Position numbers and translations under genes: made by a program. A stretch of DNA of 64,000 nt from Algimonas porphyrae (GTDB taxonomy: Bacteria > Pseudomonadota > Alphaproteobacteria > Caulobacterales > Maricaulaceae). The stretch is from NCBI RefSeq assembly GCF_041429795.1, contig NZ_CP163424.1, positions 186,001 to 250,000 of the forward strand, read 5' to 3'. Numbering within the stretch: position 1 is the first letter of the stretch; every line of letters begins with the position of its first letter. Below, in pieces: positions 25,546-34,736 of the stretch. The notes under the pieces are model-generated. The model was not told the DNA's origin. It ran no database searches and was given only the letters and a program-made list of their open reading frames with translations.

Positions 25546-25654
25546 GACGTCGCGCCGCCTGAAATTAGATATCCTCAGGTTCGGTCGCCAACCTTAAAAT
25601 GATCTTAAAGACGCGCTCAAGCGAAGCAGGTCGCGTCATGCACACCCGGCAAGT

Positions 25655-26104
25655 CTAGATTTCCTGACCGCCCAAGCCTTCAAACCGCTCGATCATCGTC
25701 AGAACAAGCGCGGACCGCGGAAAAAGACGGCGCCGCTCGCGGCCCATGGGACCGGTCCAGACACATTCGGCAAAGGTCCGGGATTCCCGTTCACAAATTC
25801 GGCGGATTGTCATAACGGGCCCGCGCGAGCGCAGGCGCACTTCCATCCCGGTCTCAAGATCGCGTTCGCGCGCGGCGCGCGGGAAAATGTCGATCGTACT
25901 GACGGGAAAACGGCGGAAGCGAAGACAGTCCTTGCGATCGAACCAGCAGCAATCAATGACCAGTCCGAAGGTTTCGCTCCGGACGGCCTCGACCGTCATG
26001 AGCTCGATTCGGTCCTGCAATGTCACGACATCGCCAATGGCGACGTCTCCATCAAGGGATCGTTTTGTTACCGTCACAGGCATGACTTTCATTGACGGAA
26101 GCAT
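25655..26104 (-). CDS. Protein of two tandem DUF2158/YodC-like modules
   Basis: 149 residues. Two repeats of the small beta-barrel pattern occur: IGDVVTLQDRIELMTVEAV followed by GLVIDCCWFDRKDCLRFRRF, and GMEVRLRSRGPVMTIRRIC followed by ECVWTGPMGRERRRLFPRSAL. DUF2158 proteins share the GD-V-L-SGGP-MTV and CxWF pattern. The first module keeps CCWF and the second has lost some of it. The function of the family is unknown. The gene stands alone, 109 bp upstream of the kinase gene on the same strand and divergent from the nuclease operon. Confidence 0.6.
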   Translation of the reverse strand: MLPSMKVMPVTVTKRSLDGDVAIGDVVTLQDRIELMTVEAVRSETFGLVIDCCWFDRKDCLRFRRFPVSTIDIFPRAARERDLETGMEVRLRSRGPVMTIRRICERESRTFAECVWTGPMGRERRRLFPRSALVLTMIERFEGLGGQEI

Positions 26105-26292
26105 GATAACCGACCCGTCCGCTGCCGCGCTTGAAAATAAACCATTTTAATTCAATCGCGAAGCCCGTCTTGTATAACATATTTTATGATTTCTGTCCAC
26201 AGCTCCGGCCCCGTTCCCTGCTTTCGCAGGACTGCGCTTAAGGCGGTCCTGACGCCTTTCTTCCGGCGTCCGCCCTGCTAAACAGAACGGCA

Positions 26293-27450
26293 ATGGGAAT
26301 TCGTTTCATTCACACAGCCGACTGGCAACTGGGCAAGGCCTTTGCGCGGTTTGACCCGGCCCTGTCCGGGCGGTTGCGGGCGGAGCGTCAGGATGTGATC
26401 GCACGGATCGGAACAGCGGCCCGTGACGCGGATTGCCGGCACATTCTTGTCGCCGGCGATGTCTGGGATACGACCTTGCCGGGGCATGATGTTCTGCGCC
26501 AGCCGCTCGACATCATGGCGGAATTCGGTGAGCTGATCTGGTGGCTGCTTCCGGGCAATCATGACCGCGACGATGCGGACGGTCTGTGGGACCGCGTCGA
26601 AGCCTGCGGACATGATCATATCCGCCCGCAGAGACGCGCCGAACCAGTCGAGATGGAACCCGGCGTGTGGTTGTTGCCCGCCCCGTGGCAGAGGCTGCAC
26701 CACGGCGAAGATCTGACCCGCTGGATGGACGGTGCGCAAACGCCGGATGGGGCCATCCGTATCGGCCTGGCGCATGGCGGCATTCGCAGTTTCGGCACAA
26801 ATGATGCGGGAAAAAATAGTGGCGAAACCGATGAGATCATACCGCCGGACCGGGCCAGCACAGCGCAGCTGGATTATCTCGCGCTGGGTGACTGGCATGG
26901 ACGCAGCTCGATCAATCAGCGCACCCATTATTCTGGAACGCCGGAGCCGGATCGACACAAGGTCGGCGATCGCGGGCAGATACTCTGTGTCGAGATCGCT
27001 TCGGCCGGTCGCAACCCCATCGTTACCGACATTGCAACCGCCCGATTCGACTGGCCGGTCCTGACAACCCCGCTCCGGACGGGCGAAATCGACGAAGCCA
27101 TTGCCGCGATCCGCGAGCGTGTCGATGCAGGCCAGGCTGCACGCGACACTTTGGTGAATATTCGAGTGAGCGGCAGCGCCAGTGTGGCGGAATGGGCCCG
27201 GTTCGAACAGTTTGTCCGCGAGCTGTCAGAACGCTGCGCCCATCTGGAGATGCGCGGCCAAGACGACGTCGACCTGCGGATCGTGGCAGAGGATCTGGAC
27301 GCTCTGGACGCGCAAGGGTCCGTCCGGGCCGCCGCTGAAACGCTGGACGGGATGCGTCAGGACCCGACATTGTCTCAAGCGCAGCGAATTGAGGCGACGG
27401 ACGCGCTGCGACAGCTTTTCGCATTTGCCGCCACGGATGCCGCGTCATGA
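26293..27450 (+). CDS. SbcD/YhaO-like metallophosphoesterase (DNA repair exonuclease)
   Basis: 385 residues. Calcineurin-like metallophosphoesterase motifs appear in order: FIHTADWQLGK, VAGDVWDT, LLPGNHDRDD, IGLAHGG and LALGDWHG. It is the nuclease half of an Mre11/Rad50-like pair; the ATPase gene follows with a 4-bp overlap (ATGA at 27447-27450). The first metal motif reads D-W-Q where SbcD/Mre11 proteins usually have D-x-H, so one ligand may be changed. The two genes form a bicistronic unit with an upstream 188-bp intergenic region shared with the divergent DUF2158 gene. Confidence 0.88.
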   Translation: MGIRFIHTADWQLGKAFARFDPALSGRLRAERQDVIARIGTAARDADCRHILVAGDVWDTTLPGHDVLRQPLDIMAEFGELIWWLLPGNHDRDDADGLWDRVEACGHDHIRPQRRAEPVEMEPGVWLLPAPWQRLHHGEDLTRWMDGAQTPDGAIRIGLAHGGIRSFGTNDAGKNSGETDEIIPPDRASTAQLDYLALGDWHGRSSINQRTHYSGTPEPDRHKVGDRGQILCVEIASAGRNPIVTDIATARFDWPVLTTPLRTGEIDEAIAAIRERVDAGQAARDTLVNIRVSGSASVAEWARFEQFVRELSERCAHLEMRGQDDVDLRIVAEDLDALDAQGSVRAAAETLDGMRQDPTLSQAQRIEATDALRQLFAFAATDAAS

Positions 27451-30056
27451 GGCTGGACGGGTTTCGTTTCCGGTATCTCGGCCCATTCGGGTCCGAGGGG
27501 GTCGCGGTCGAGGGCCTCGTTCCGGGCCTGAACGTCCTTGCCGACCATAATGAAAGAGGCAAATCGAGCCTGCTGCGGGGATTGCAGCTCTTCCTGCTGC
27601 AGGGGCATACGAGCTGGGGCAAACGCGGCCATCCGGTCAAACGCGATGACGGTGCCACGACGGGGGAAATCGATTTTACCCATGACGGCACGGCTTACCG
27701 CCTGATCAAGACCTATCAGCGCGGCAAGGATGCGCAGCTGATCGACCGGAGTACAGGCGCGGTGCTTGCCAAGAAAGGCGAAGCCGACGAACGCATGGCC
27801 GCTATTATGGGAACGATCGATAAGGCGCGTGGCCCGTCCGGCCTGCTCTGGATTGAACAGGGCCAGTCCATGGATGCCGTGCAGGATGACGATCGCCTGG
27901 TCGCATCCAAGGTCGAAACGGAAATGTCGGTTCTGGTCGGCGGTGACCGGGCACGGGACTATCTCGCCCGGACCGAAGCCGCGCTGGGGGAGTTGCTGAC
28001 CGCGACGGGACGACCCCGTGTTGGCGGTCCGTTGAAAGCCGCCGAAGACGCGCTGGTGCGGATCGAAGCAGATTTATTGGACGCAGAGCGACGGCGGGAT
28101 CAGACCCGGCAGATCGGACGCGAGCTGGACCGCGCCCGATCCGCCTTGGCCGCATTGCAAGCGCAGGACGACACTGATGCTGACGTCCGGATCGCCGCAG
28201 TGCGGGACGAGCTGGATGCCGCCTTGACCGCCCGGGCGCACTGGGAGACGGCAAAAGCTGTCCAGCAGCGTCTTCAGGCTGAAACCGAGCGCGCCAATGA
28301 CCGCCTGACGCGACATCTGGATCACGTCAGGGCCTATGACGACGCTGCTGCTGGGATGGCGGACGAAAACGCTGCGATCGCAAGCCACGAAGCCCGCCGC
28401 AACGAACTGAAAGCGCAGCAATCACGGATCGATGCCGATCTGCGTGAATTGCGACAGGAGCAGGCCAGACAGGTCGAACGGGAAGCCGCCAAGGCCCGCG
28501 CGAATCGTCTGCAAGAGCGGCAGATCGCGCTGGAACAATTGCAGGCGCGTCTGTCGTCACTGGATACGACACTCGCCGCCCGCACAGAACAGATTCAGGC
28601 CCGCGACGCCTTGCCCGAGATCGATCGCGACGGACTGGATCAGCTCGGCGCGCTGGAAGCGACCATCGATCGTCTGGACCGTGCCCTTTCAGGCGTCGAG
28701 GTGACGCTGCGTCTGGACCTGCTTCCGGGAGCGCAGGCCGAGATCGACGGAAAACCTATCATTTCAGGGTCGGTGACATTGGACGCGACGACGGTCCTGA
28801 CCCTGCCGGGTGCGGGCTACATCCGGCTCGATGCGCCGGAGGCGGACGCGCTGAAAATACAACGCGAGACGGCGCGAAGTGACATCGAAGCGCGGCTTCA
28901 TACCATCGGTGTCGCCGATTATGCCGCTGCCGCCGACGCCGTCCGGCGCCGCGTCGACATTGCGTCCGACCTTGAATCCCTTGAGCGCGAAATTGCCCGT
29001 ATCGCACCGCAGGGACGCGACAGGCTGATTGATCATCAGCAGGTTCTGGAGCGTGATATTGCCGCCTTGGAAACCAAACTGAACGACGCCGAGCCGGACG
29101 ATTGCGCGACAGATCCGGACCGGGTTGCTACTGACATCGCGCAGCAATCGGCGCAGCGCATCGTCACCGAAGAGGCCTTGCAGGATGTTTCCGGAAAGCT
29201 GGAAGGAGCAAGGGCGCGTCTGGATGCGCATCGCCGCGCAATGGCCGCTCTGCCCGCAGACGTCGCGCTGGACGCACGCGGCGCGCGTCAGTCCGAACTG
29301 GCTGCAAGTGCCGCGACGGCTCAGGCCCGACTGGAAACGGCACAGTCGGATCTGGAACGGCTGACGGACAGCGTTCGGACCGATCCCGATATTTTGAAGG
29401 CCAGCTTGAACCGCCTCATTCAGGTGCGGGACAACAGGGCAGCGGAGTTGGAAGAGCTGCAACGCCGGGTCGTAGAGCTGCAAGCCCGCCGCAGCGGTGT
29501 GCTGGACCGCAGCGACCCTGATACCGAGGCAAACGCGCTGATGGAACAGCGCGACACGCTGCGCGAGACGATCAAACGTCATCGTCAGCGGGCCGGGGCG
29601 CTGAGCTTGCTGCGCGATACGCTTACAGAGGCACAACTACGCCTCCAGGCTGAATATACGGCTCCTGTCCGCCGCGAACTGGCCCCGTTGCTGGCGCGTG
29701 TGATCGATGGGGCCGATCTGAGCCTGTCGGAGACACTCGGCCCACAAGGCCTGTTGCGGAATGGGCGCGATGATACGCTGGACCGGCTGTCTGGTGGGAC
29801 GCGCGAACAGATTGCCATATTGACGCGTCTGGCCTTTGCGCGGCTGCTGGCACGGGGCGGGCAGCCTTGCCCGGTCATTCTGGACGATGCGCTGGTCCAT
29901 GCCGATGATGACCGCCGCGCCCGCATGTTCGACGTGCTGACCTATGTCGGTAGCGGCGAGGACCCCTTGCAACTGCTCTATCTGTCCTGTCACGAGCGTG
30001 CCGCACGCGAACTGGGCGGACACAGGCTACGCTTCGACAGCTGGCCCGAGAACTAG
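27447..30056 (+). CDS. SbcC/YhaN-like AAA ATPase with long coiled coil
   Basis: 869 residues. The N-terminal ATPase lobe has a Walker A variant in LADHNERGKSSLLRGLQLFLLQ. The middle (about 180-750) is rich in Arg/Glu/Gln/Ala heptads, so coiled coil, interrupted by a beta-rich section near 410-460. The C-terminal lobe has signature LSGGTREQIAILTRLAFARLL and Walker B PVILDDALVHADD. This is the YhaN-type partner of the preceding nuclease. Its last 30 bp overlap the 3' end of the convergent ATP-grasp gene at 30027. Confidence 0.9.
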   Translation: MRLDGFRFRYLGPFGSEGVAVEGLVPGLNVLADHNERGKSSLLRGLQLFLLQGHTSWGKRGHPVKRDDGATTGEIDFTHDGTAYRLIKTYQRGKDAQLIDRSTGAVLAKKGEADERMAAIMGTIDKARGPSGLLWIEQGQSMDAVQDDDRLVASKVETEMSVLVGGDRARDYLARTEAALGELLTATGRPRVGGPLKAAEDALVRIEADLLDAERRRDQTRQIGRELDRARSALAALQAQDDTDADVRIAAVRDELDAALTARAHWETAKAVQQRLQAETERANDRLTRHLDHVRAYDDAAAGMADENAAIASHEARRNELKAQQSRIDADLRELRQEQARQVEREAAKARANRLQERQIALEQLQARLSSLDTTLAARTEQIQARDALPEIDRDGLDQLGALEATIDRLDRALSGVEVTLRLDLLPGAQAEIDGKPIISGSVTLDATTVLTLPGAGYIRLDAPEADALKIQRETARSDIEARLHTIGVADYAAAADAVRRRVDIASDLESLEREIARIAPQGRDRLIDHQQVLERDIAALETKLNDAEPDDCATDPDRVATDIAQQSAQRIVTEEALQDVSGKLEGARARLDAHRRAMAALPADVALDARGARQSELAASAATAQARLETAQSDLERLTDSVRTDPDILKASLNRLIQVRDNRAAELEELQRRVVELQARRSGVLDRSDPDTEANALMEQRDTLRETIKRHRQRAGALSLLRDTLTEAQLRLQAEYTAPVRRELAPLLARVIDGADLSLSETLGPQGLLRNGRDDTLDRLSGGTREQIAILTRLAFARLLARGGQPCPVILDDALVHADDDRRARMFDVLTYVGSGEDPLQLLYLSCHERAARELGGHRLRFDSWPEN

Positions 30057-30914
30057 GTCTTCCACCGCCGCGCCGATCAGACCGAGCGCCCGGTCGAGCT
30101 CACCCACAGCCATGCTAAGAACCGGCATGCAGGTCTTGTTGACATCGACAATATAGATCCGCCCGTCCCCGGCATGATCGCGCAAAATATCGATGGAGCC
30201 GAAATCAAGCCCCATCGCATGACAGAAGGCCGCAACTTGCGCCTGCTCTTGCGCGCTGAGGACCGTGTTCGCCTCGCACAAGGTGGTTTCCAGATAGACG
30301 GTGCTGAAGCGCTGATGCGCCGCCTTTTCCTTACGAAAGATCACGGCAACCTTGCCACCGACGCAGACGCAACGCAGATCTTCCGTCACACCGGGCCTGA
30401 TCACACTCTCGACCAGCCGCTGATAGGATTGTCCAGGCTGGGCGGTTTCGAGTGGACCTGTCACGATGCGACCATCATGCACCCCGTTGACGTCTGCCTT
30501 TTCGACCATCGGACCAATATGGACACAGGGATCGACAGAGACATCATAGCCGAAAACGCGTCTGAAAACGTCGCCGACATGCTGTTTAGAAATGTCGGTC
30601 GCGCGCAGATTCAGCAGCCGCCCGGACACGTCCGGCGGGGTCAGATCCGACCGGGTCCGGTCATCGAACATCATGACCGCATCAGCAGATTTAAGATCGC
30701 GCGTCTGCCGGATTGCGGTCCGCCGCATGGCGAGCGGCAGCGTGTACCAAGGCAGGCCTGGTTGCGGGTAAAAGGCGATCGAACCGGGTCGAGCCGACGG
30801 GCGGCGCTCGCTACGACCGTAAAGCCACGGCACGACCCACAGGCCGCGCAGCAAGCTACGATCCCAGCTGATGCGCCCCCCGACAGCGCGCCAATAATCC
30901 CACCAGCGATTCAT
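30027..30914 (-). CDS. ATP-grasp-like protein of unknown substrate
   Basis: 295 residues. The C-terminal part has the ATP-grasp metal/nucleotide pattern GLDFGSIDILRD followed by IYIVDVNKTCMP (usual form: D-x-x...E/D-V-N-x-x-P), and the middle CVGGKVAVIFRKE resembles the central ATP-grasp sheet. The N-terminal 100 residues are basic and carry aromatic motifs (WWDYWRAVGGRISWDRSLLRG). I recognise no named subfamily. It stands alone on the minus strand. Its 3' end overlaps that of the YhaN-like gene by 30 bp in convergent orientation. A ligase-type role is likely. Confidence 0.65.
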   Translation of the reverse strand: MNRWWDYWRAVGGRISWDRSLLRGLWVVPWLYGRSERRPSARPGSIAFYPQPGLPWYTLPLAMRRTAIRQTRDLKSADAVMMFDDRTRSDLTPPDVSGRLLNLRATDISKQHVGDVFRRVFGYDVSVDPCVHIGPMVEKADVNGVHDGRIVTGPLETAQPGQSYQRLVESVIRPGVTEDLRCVCVGGKVAVIFRKEKAAHQRFSTVYLETTLCEANTVLSAQEQAQVAAFCHAMGLDFGSIDILRDHAGDGRIYIVDVNKTCMPVLSMAVGELDRALGLIGAAVEDLVLGPAVEA

Positions 30915-30990
30915 TCAGCCGCCCCTAAAGCGATGATCGATCACGGTCGAGTCACGGCCTCTCGATAAAATCCGGAGCATGACAGGCACG

Positions 30991-31449
30991 CTAGCGTACC
31001 GGGTAGCCACGCCATCGCTTGACCGTCTTCATCACCAGACTGCTTTGGATCCGCGTCACATGCGGAAGACCGGAAATCACCCGGCGATGGATTCGTTCGA
31101 AATCTTCCGTGTCCAGAGCGGCCACTTTCAGAACATAATCGGCATTCCCGGTCGTCAGATAGCATTCGAGCACTTCCGGACGGGCATCTGCGGCGCCTTC
31201 GAAAGCACCCAAAATGGCCTCGCTCTGCCCTTCGAGCGAGACTTCGACAAAGAATGTCACTGTGTAACCCAGTGCTTCCGCATTGAGGCGCGCGCCATAG
31301 CCTTCGATCACCCCCCGATCTTCCAGCAGCCTGATCCGGCGATGACAGGCCGATGCGGACAGACCGACAGTCTCGCCGATGGACGCTGCCGACCGTCGGC
31401 TATCCATTTGCAGTGCGCTCAAAATCTTGCGGTCTGTCGCTTCAATCAT
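30991..31449 (-). CDS. Lrp/AsnC family transcriptional regulator (likely controls ald)
   Basis: 152 residues. The N-terminal helix-turn-helix (KILSALQMDSRRSAASIGET, then SASACHRRIRLLEDRGVI) is followed by the RAM ligand-binding domain (YLTTGNADYVLKVAALDTEDFE). It is divergent from alanine dehydrogenase with a 136-bp shared promoter region, the usual arrangement for AldR/Lrp control of ald in response to alanine. I saw no obvious palindrome that would pin the operator. Confidence 0.92.
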   Translation of the reverse strand: MIEATDRKILSALQMDSRRSAASIGETVGLSASACHRRIRLLEDRGVIEGYGARLNAEALGYTVTFFVEVSLEGQSEAILGAFEGAADARPEVLECYLTTGNADYVLKVAALDTEDFERIHRRVISGLPHVTRIQSSLVMKTVKRWRGYPVR

Positions 31450-31585
31450 CGATTTCGTCCACTCTTTCGGCGCAATGTTCGGATAATTATGCGCAATTCG
31501 TCCAGATGGGTAGATTATATCGTCAGTTTTCTCCCTGCGAAGCCCTTAATCGCCGCGCATATTCGTGATCCGGCTGGAGGCTGTC

Positions 31586-32698
31586 ATGCGCATCGGTGTA
31601 CCCAAAGAAATCAAGAACCATGAATATCGCGTCGGGCTGACCTCCGAAGCGGTCGCCGAACTGATTTCGGACGGCCATGACGTCTGGGTCGAAACCCAGG
31701 CAGGCTGCGGCATCGGGGCCGACGACGCAGAATATGAAGCGGCAGGCGCGACCATCCAGCCCGATGCGGCGAGCGTCTTCGCCGCATGCGACATGATCGT
31801 GAAGGTCAAAGAGCCGCAAGCGGTCGAACGCGCCATGCTGCGCCCGGGGCAGATTCTCTACACCTATCTTCATCTGGCACCCGACCCCGAACAGACGCGC
31901 GAGCTGATCGACAGCGGCGCCGTCTGCATCGCCTACGAAACGGTGACGTCCGACAAGGGCGGGCTGCCCCTGCTCAAACCGATGAGCCAGGTTGCAGGCC
32001 GCCTGTCCATTCAGGCCGGAGCCAATGCGCTGCAAAAGGAAAATGGCGGGCGCGGCGTGCTCCTCGGCGGCGTCCCGGGCGTCAATTCAGGCAAGGTTCT
32101 GGTCATTGGTGGCGGCGATGTCGGCTATAATGCCGCGCTGATGGCTGTCGGGATGCAAGCCGATGTAACGATCCTGGAACGGTCCAATCTGGTCATGGAA
32201 AAGCTGGCCTATGAATTTGGCGTGCGCGCTCAGGTCGAGCGCTCGACCCCCGCCGTTCTGGAGAAACGTCTGGCCGAAGCCGATCTCGTTATCGGCGCTG
32301 TGCTGATCCCCGGCGCGGCGGCTCCCAAAATCGTGACCCGCGACATGCTGAGCCTGATGAAGGATGGGGCGGTGCTGGTCGACGTCGCCATCGATCAGGG
32401 TGGATGCTTCGAGACCTCCCGTCCGACGACGCATGACGACCCGATCTATATTGTCGACGGCATCGTCCATTATTGTGTCGCCAACATGCCGGGCGCCGTA
32501 GCGCGAACATCCACCTATGCCCTGAACGCCGCGACGGTCCATCACGCCAAGCGCATCGCCCGCATGGGCTGGAAAGATGCGATGCGCGAGGACCCACATC
32601 TGCTGAACGGCCTGAATGTCTGCGAAGGCAAACTGACCATCGAAGCCGTCGCCGAAGCGCAGGGCCTCGACTGGGTTCGCGCAGACAGCCTGATCTAG
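31586..32698 (+). CDS. ald: Alanine dehydrogenase
   Basis: 370 residues. The N-terminus is [20 protein letters not shown], substrate-binding Lys is in MIVKVKEPQ, catalytic His is in YTYLHLAPD, the NAD loop is [20 protein letters not shown], and the Asp is in [21 protein letters not shown]. It interconverts L-alanine and pyruvate/ammonia with NAD. The start at 31586 matches the family; an upstream in-frame start adds 7 residues. It is divergent from the Lrp gene that probably regulates it. Confidence 0.96.
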   Translation: MRIGVPKEIKNHEYRVGLTSEAVAELISDGHDVWVETQAGCGIGADDAEYEAAGATIQPDAASVFAACDMIVKVKEPQAVERAMLRPGQILYTYLHLAPDPEQTRELIDSGAVCIAYETVTSDKGGLPLLKPMSQVAGRLSIQAGANALQKENGGRGVLLGGVPGVNSGKVLVIGGGDVGYNAALMAVGMQADVTILERSNLVMEKLAYEFGVRAQVERSTPAVLEKRLAEADLVIGAVLIPGAAAPKIVTRDMLSLMKDGAVLVDVAIDQGGCFETSRPTTHDDPIYIVDGIVHYCVANMPGAVARTSTYALNAATVHHAKRIARMGWKDAMREDPHLLNGLNVCEGKLTIEAVAEAQGLDWVRADSLI

Positions 32699-32740
32699 CA
32701 TCACTTGCGCATCTTGGGCGAACCCGTCACAGGCGCGGGC

Positions 32741-33796
32741 ATGGTCACGCTGACCCTGTCCTGCGCCGTTTCTGCCGACGGCTATCTCGACGACCGCTCG
32801 TCCGAACGCGTTGTCCTGTCGTCGCCAGAGGATCTGGCGGCCGTCCTCGCGCTGCGCGCCCAGATGGACATGATCGTGATTGGCGCGGAAACCCTGCGCC
32901 GGGACGATCCGTCGCTCGCCACGCGCGGAGAGAGGCACAGGGCCAGCCGTGCGGCGGCAGGCCTGTCGCCGGATCCGGTCAAACTGGTCGTGACACGCTC
33001 AGGGGATATTCCCCATGACCGGGCCTTTTTCCGGGATGGCATGGGCGAAAAGATCGTCCTGTCGCGCAACCCAACCCGCGCGCCCGGAACGGTCGAACCT
33101 TTTACAGGCGACCCGATCGACGCGGTCGTGCAACTCGCCGAAGCGCGCCACTTCGGACAGGTTCTGATCGAAGGCGGTGCGCAGATCCTGCGCCTGGCTC
33201 TGTCAAAGTCGCGCTACCTGCGTCTGGCCGTTAGTCCGCGCCGACTCGGCGACGGGGGGCACGCACGCCTGTTCGACGATCTGAATCGCTTTCTTGCGAA
33301 CCTGCATGTGACGCAGACCGAAAAGCTCGGCGATACACGGATATACCATATTGATCTGCTGCTGAGCCGGGCCAGGCCGCATATGGCGACCGCCTTACGC
33401 CTATCCGCACGCTGCCCCGCCAGCGAGACCGCCTTTGCCGTCGGCTGTCTGGGCTGCGACGCGGCCCTGAACGTTCTGGCAACCGGCTATAGCCGTGAAA
33501 CAGGTCCGCAAGATCACGCCGAAGAGGCAATGCTCACAAAGACCTCTGAGCCCATTCACACCGTCATCGTGACGCTGGAACCCTGCCTGACCCGCGCCTC
33601 GAAACCGACCGGCTGCGCGCAGTGGCTGGTGCGCGCCGGCGTGAAACGTGTCATCTACGCCGTCGCCGAAGACGCAACCTTCACGCGGCAGACAGGACTC
33701 GCACATCTGGCATCGCACGGCATCGAGGTGCTGCACCTGCCCGGTTTCGAGGCAGAGTTCCGGGCGGCCAACGCCTCTATCTACGATGCTTCGTGA
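32741..33796 (+). CDS. RibD-like bifunctional protein in reversed order: reductase domain then deaminase domain
   Basis: About 351 residues. The N-terminal part is a RibD-C/DHFR-like reductase (CAVSADGYLDD, then MDMIVIGAETLRRDDPSL and VLIEGGAQIL). The C-terminal part is a cytidine/deoxycytidylate-type deaminase with zinc ligands in DHAEEAML and LEPCLTRASKPTGCAQWL; the two Cys have the same spacing as in RibD. In canonical RibD the deaminase comes first. Both steps act on the riboflavin precursor, but with this order a different pyrimidine or pteridine substrate is possible. ATG at 32741 is chosen; a TTG 12 codons earlier is an alternative. The stop overlaps the start of the transporter gene (GTGA). 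Confidence 0.85.
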   Translation: MVTLTLSCAVSADGYLDDRSSERVVLSSPEDLAAVLALRAQMDMIVIGAETLRRDDPSLATRGERHRASRAAAGLSPDPVKLVVTRSGDIPHDRAFFRDGMGEKIVLSRNPTRAPGTVEPFTGDPIDAVVQLAEARHFGQVLIEGGAQILRLALSKSRYLRLAVSPRRLGDGGHARLFDDLNRFLANLHVTQTEKLGDTRIYHIDLLLSRARPHMATALRLSARCPASETAFAVGCLGCDAALNVLATGYSRETGPQDHAEEAMLTKTSEPIHTVIVTLEPCLTRASKPTGCAQWLVRAGVKRVIYAVAEDATFTRQTGLAHLASHGIEVLHLPGFEAEFRAANASIYDAS

Positions 33797-34647
33797 ACGC
33801 TGATCTGATCGCGATCGGCCTCGGCCTTTTCAGTGCGGTGACGCTGGCAGCCGTGAATGCCGTGGTCAAGGCAGGCCGGGACATTCTGATGGCGCGCGTC
33901 GTACTGGCCGTCACGTCAACGCTCATCCTGCTGCCCTTCATCTTCGTCGTGCCGCTACCCACGGGGCCGCTCTGGCTGGCTTTGTTGTTCAGCGTTCTGG
34001 CGCACGGCCTCTATCAGTTCGGGTTGATCAATGCGCTGTCACGCGGTGATCTGTCGCTTGTTTTTCCGGTCATGCGTGGCGGTGCTCCCATTCTGGTTGC
34101 CATCGCCGCTCTGCTGTTTCTGGGTGAGCGCCTGGAACCAATTGAATGGGCCGGCTTGATGATCGCGACAGCTGGAACGCTTGGCTTCGTGTTCCGCCCC
34201 GGCTTCACCGATGCGACGCGCAAGGTCGGGCAGGCCGCGCTTGGCTTCGCATGCCTCACCGCCTGTGGAATTGCCGCCTACTCTGTCCTTGATGCGCGCG
34301 GTGTCCGTCTCGCAGATCAGGCCGTGACCTATGTAGTCTGGCTGTTCGTGCTGGACGGGATTCAGCTGGGTCTGGCCGGATGGGCAATCCGCGGGCGACG
34401 CCTGATCGCCGACGGATTGAAGATCTGGCGCTACGGCGTGGTTGCAGCCATCGGCTCGGTGCTCTCTTTCGGCGCGATTCTGTTTGCCATGGATCTGACC
34501 GAAGTGGCGCGGGTCAGCGCGCTACGCGAAAGCGCCGTCATCTTTGGTGCGCTGTTCGGCTGGCTGTTCCTGAAAGAAGGGTTCGGTCCGCGACGGCTCT
34601 TTTTCGCGCTGATCGTTGCCGCTGGACTGGCGCTGATGAACCTGTGA
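33793..34647 (+). CDS. EamA/DMT-family transporter
   Basis: 284 residues with ten predicted membrane helices in two EamA halves; the first ends with FPVMRGGAPILVAIAALLFLGERL and the second with ALRESAVIFGALFGWLFLKE. The GTG start at 33793 overlaps the stop of the deaminase/reductase gene (GTGA), which fixes it; longer frames would run within the upstream gene. It is a drug/metabolite exporter by family, and the substrate is unknown. Coupling with the preceding enzyme suggests a related metabolite. Confidence 0.88.
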   Translation: MNADLIAIGLGLFSAVTLAAVNAVVKAGRDILMARVVLAVTSTLILLPFIFVVPLPTGPLWLALLFSVLAHGLYQFGLINALSRGDLSLVFPVMRGGAPILVAIAALLFLGERLEPIEWAGLMIATAGTLGFVFRPGFTDATRKVGQAALGFACLTACGIAAYSVLDARGVRLADQAVTYVVWLFVLDGIQLGLAGWAIRGRRLIADGLKIWRYGVVAAIGSVLSFGAILFAMDLTEVARVSALRESAVIFGALFGWLFLKEGFGPRRLFFALIVAAGLALMNL

Positions 34648-34736
34648 ACCAGCACAAAGGCGAACCGCGCCGTATCTGCAACCTGACGTGCCAGATCGTC
34701 TTGAACAACCCGAAGAACACATTCTAAAGGTGCGTC

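Noticed and set aside
28764-29636. Minus-strand ORF of 290 codons
   Set aside because: Antisense to the coiled-coil part of the YhaN-like gene.
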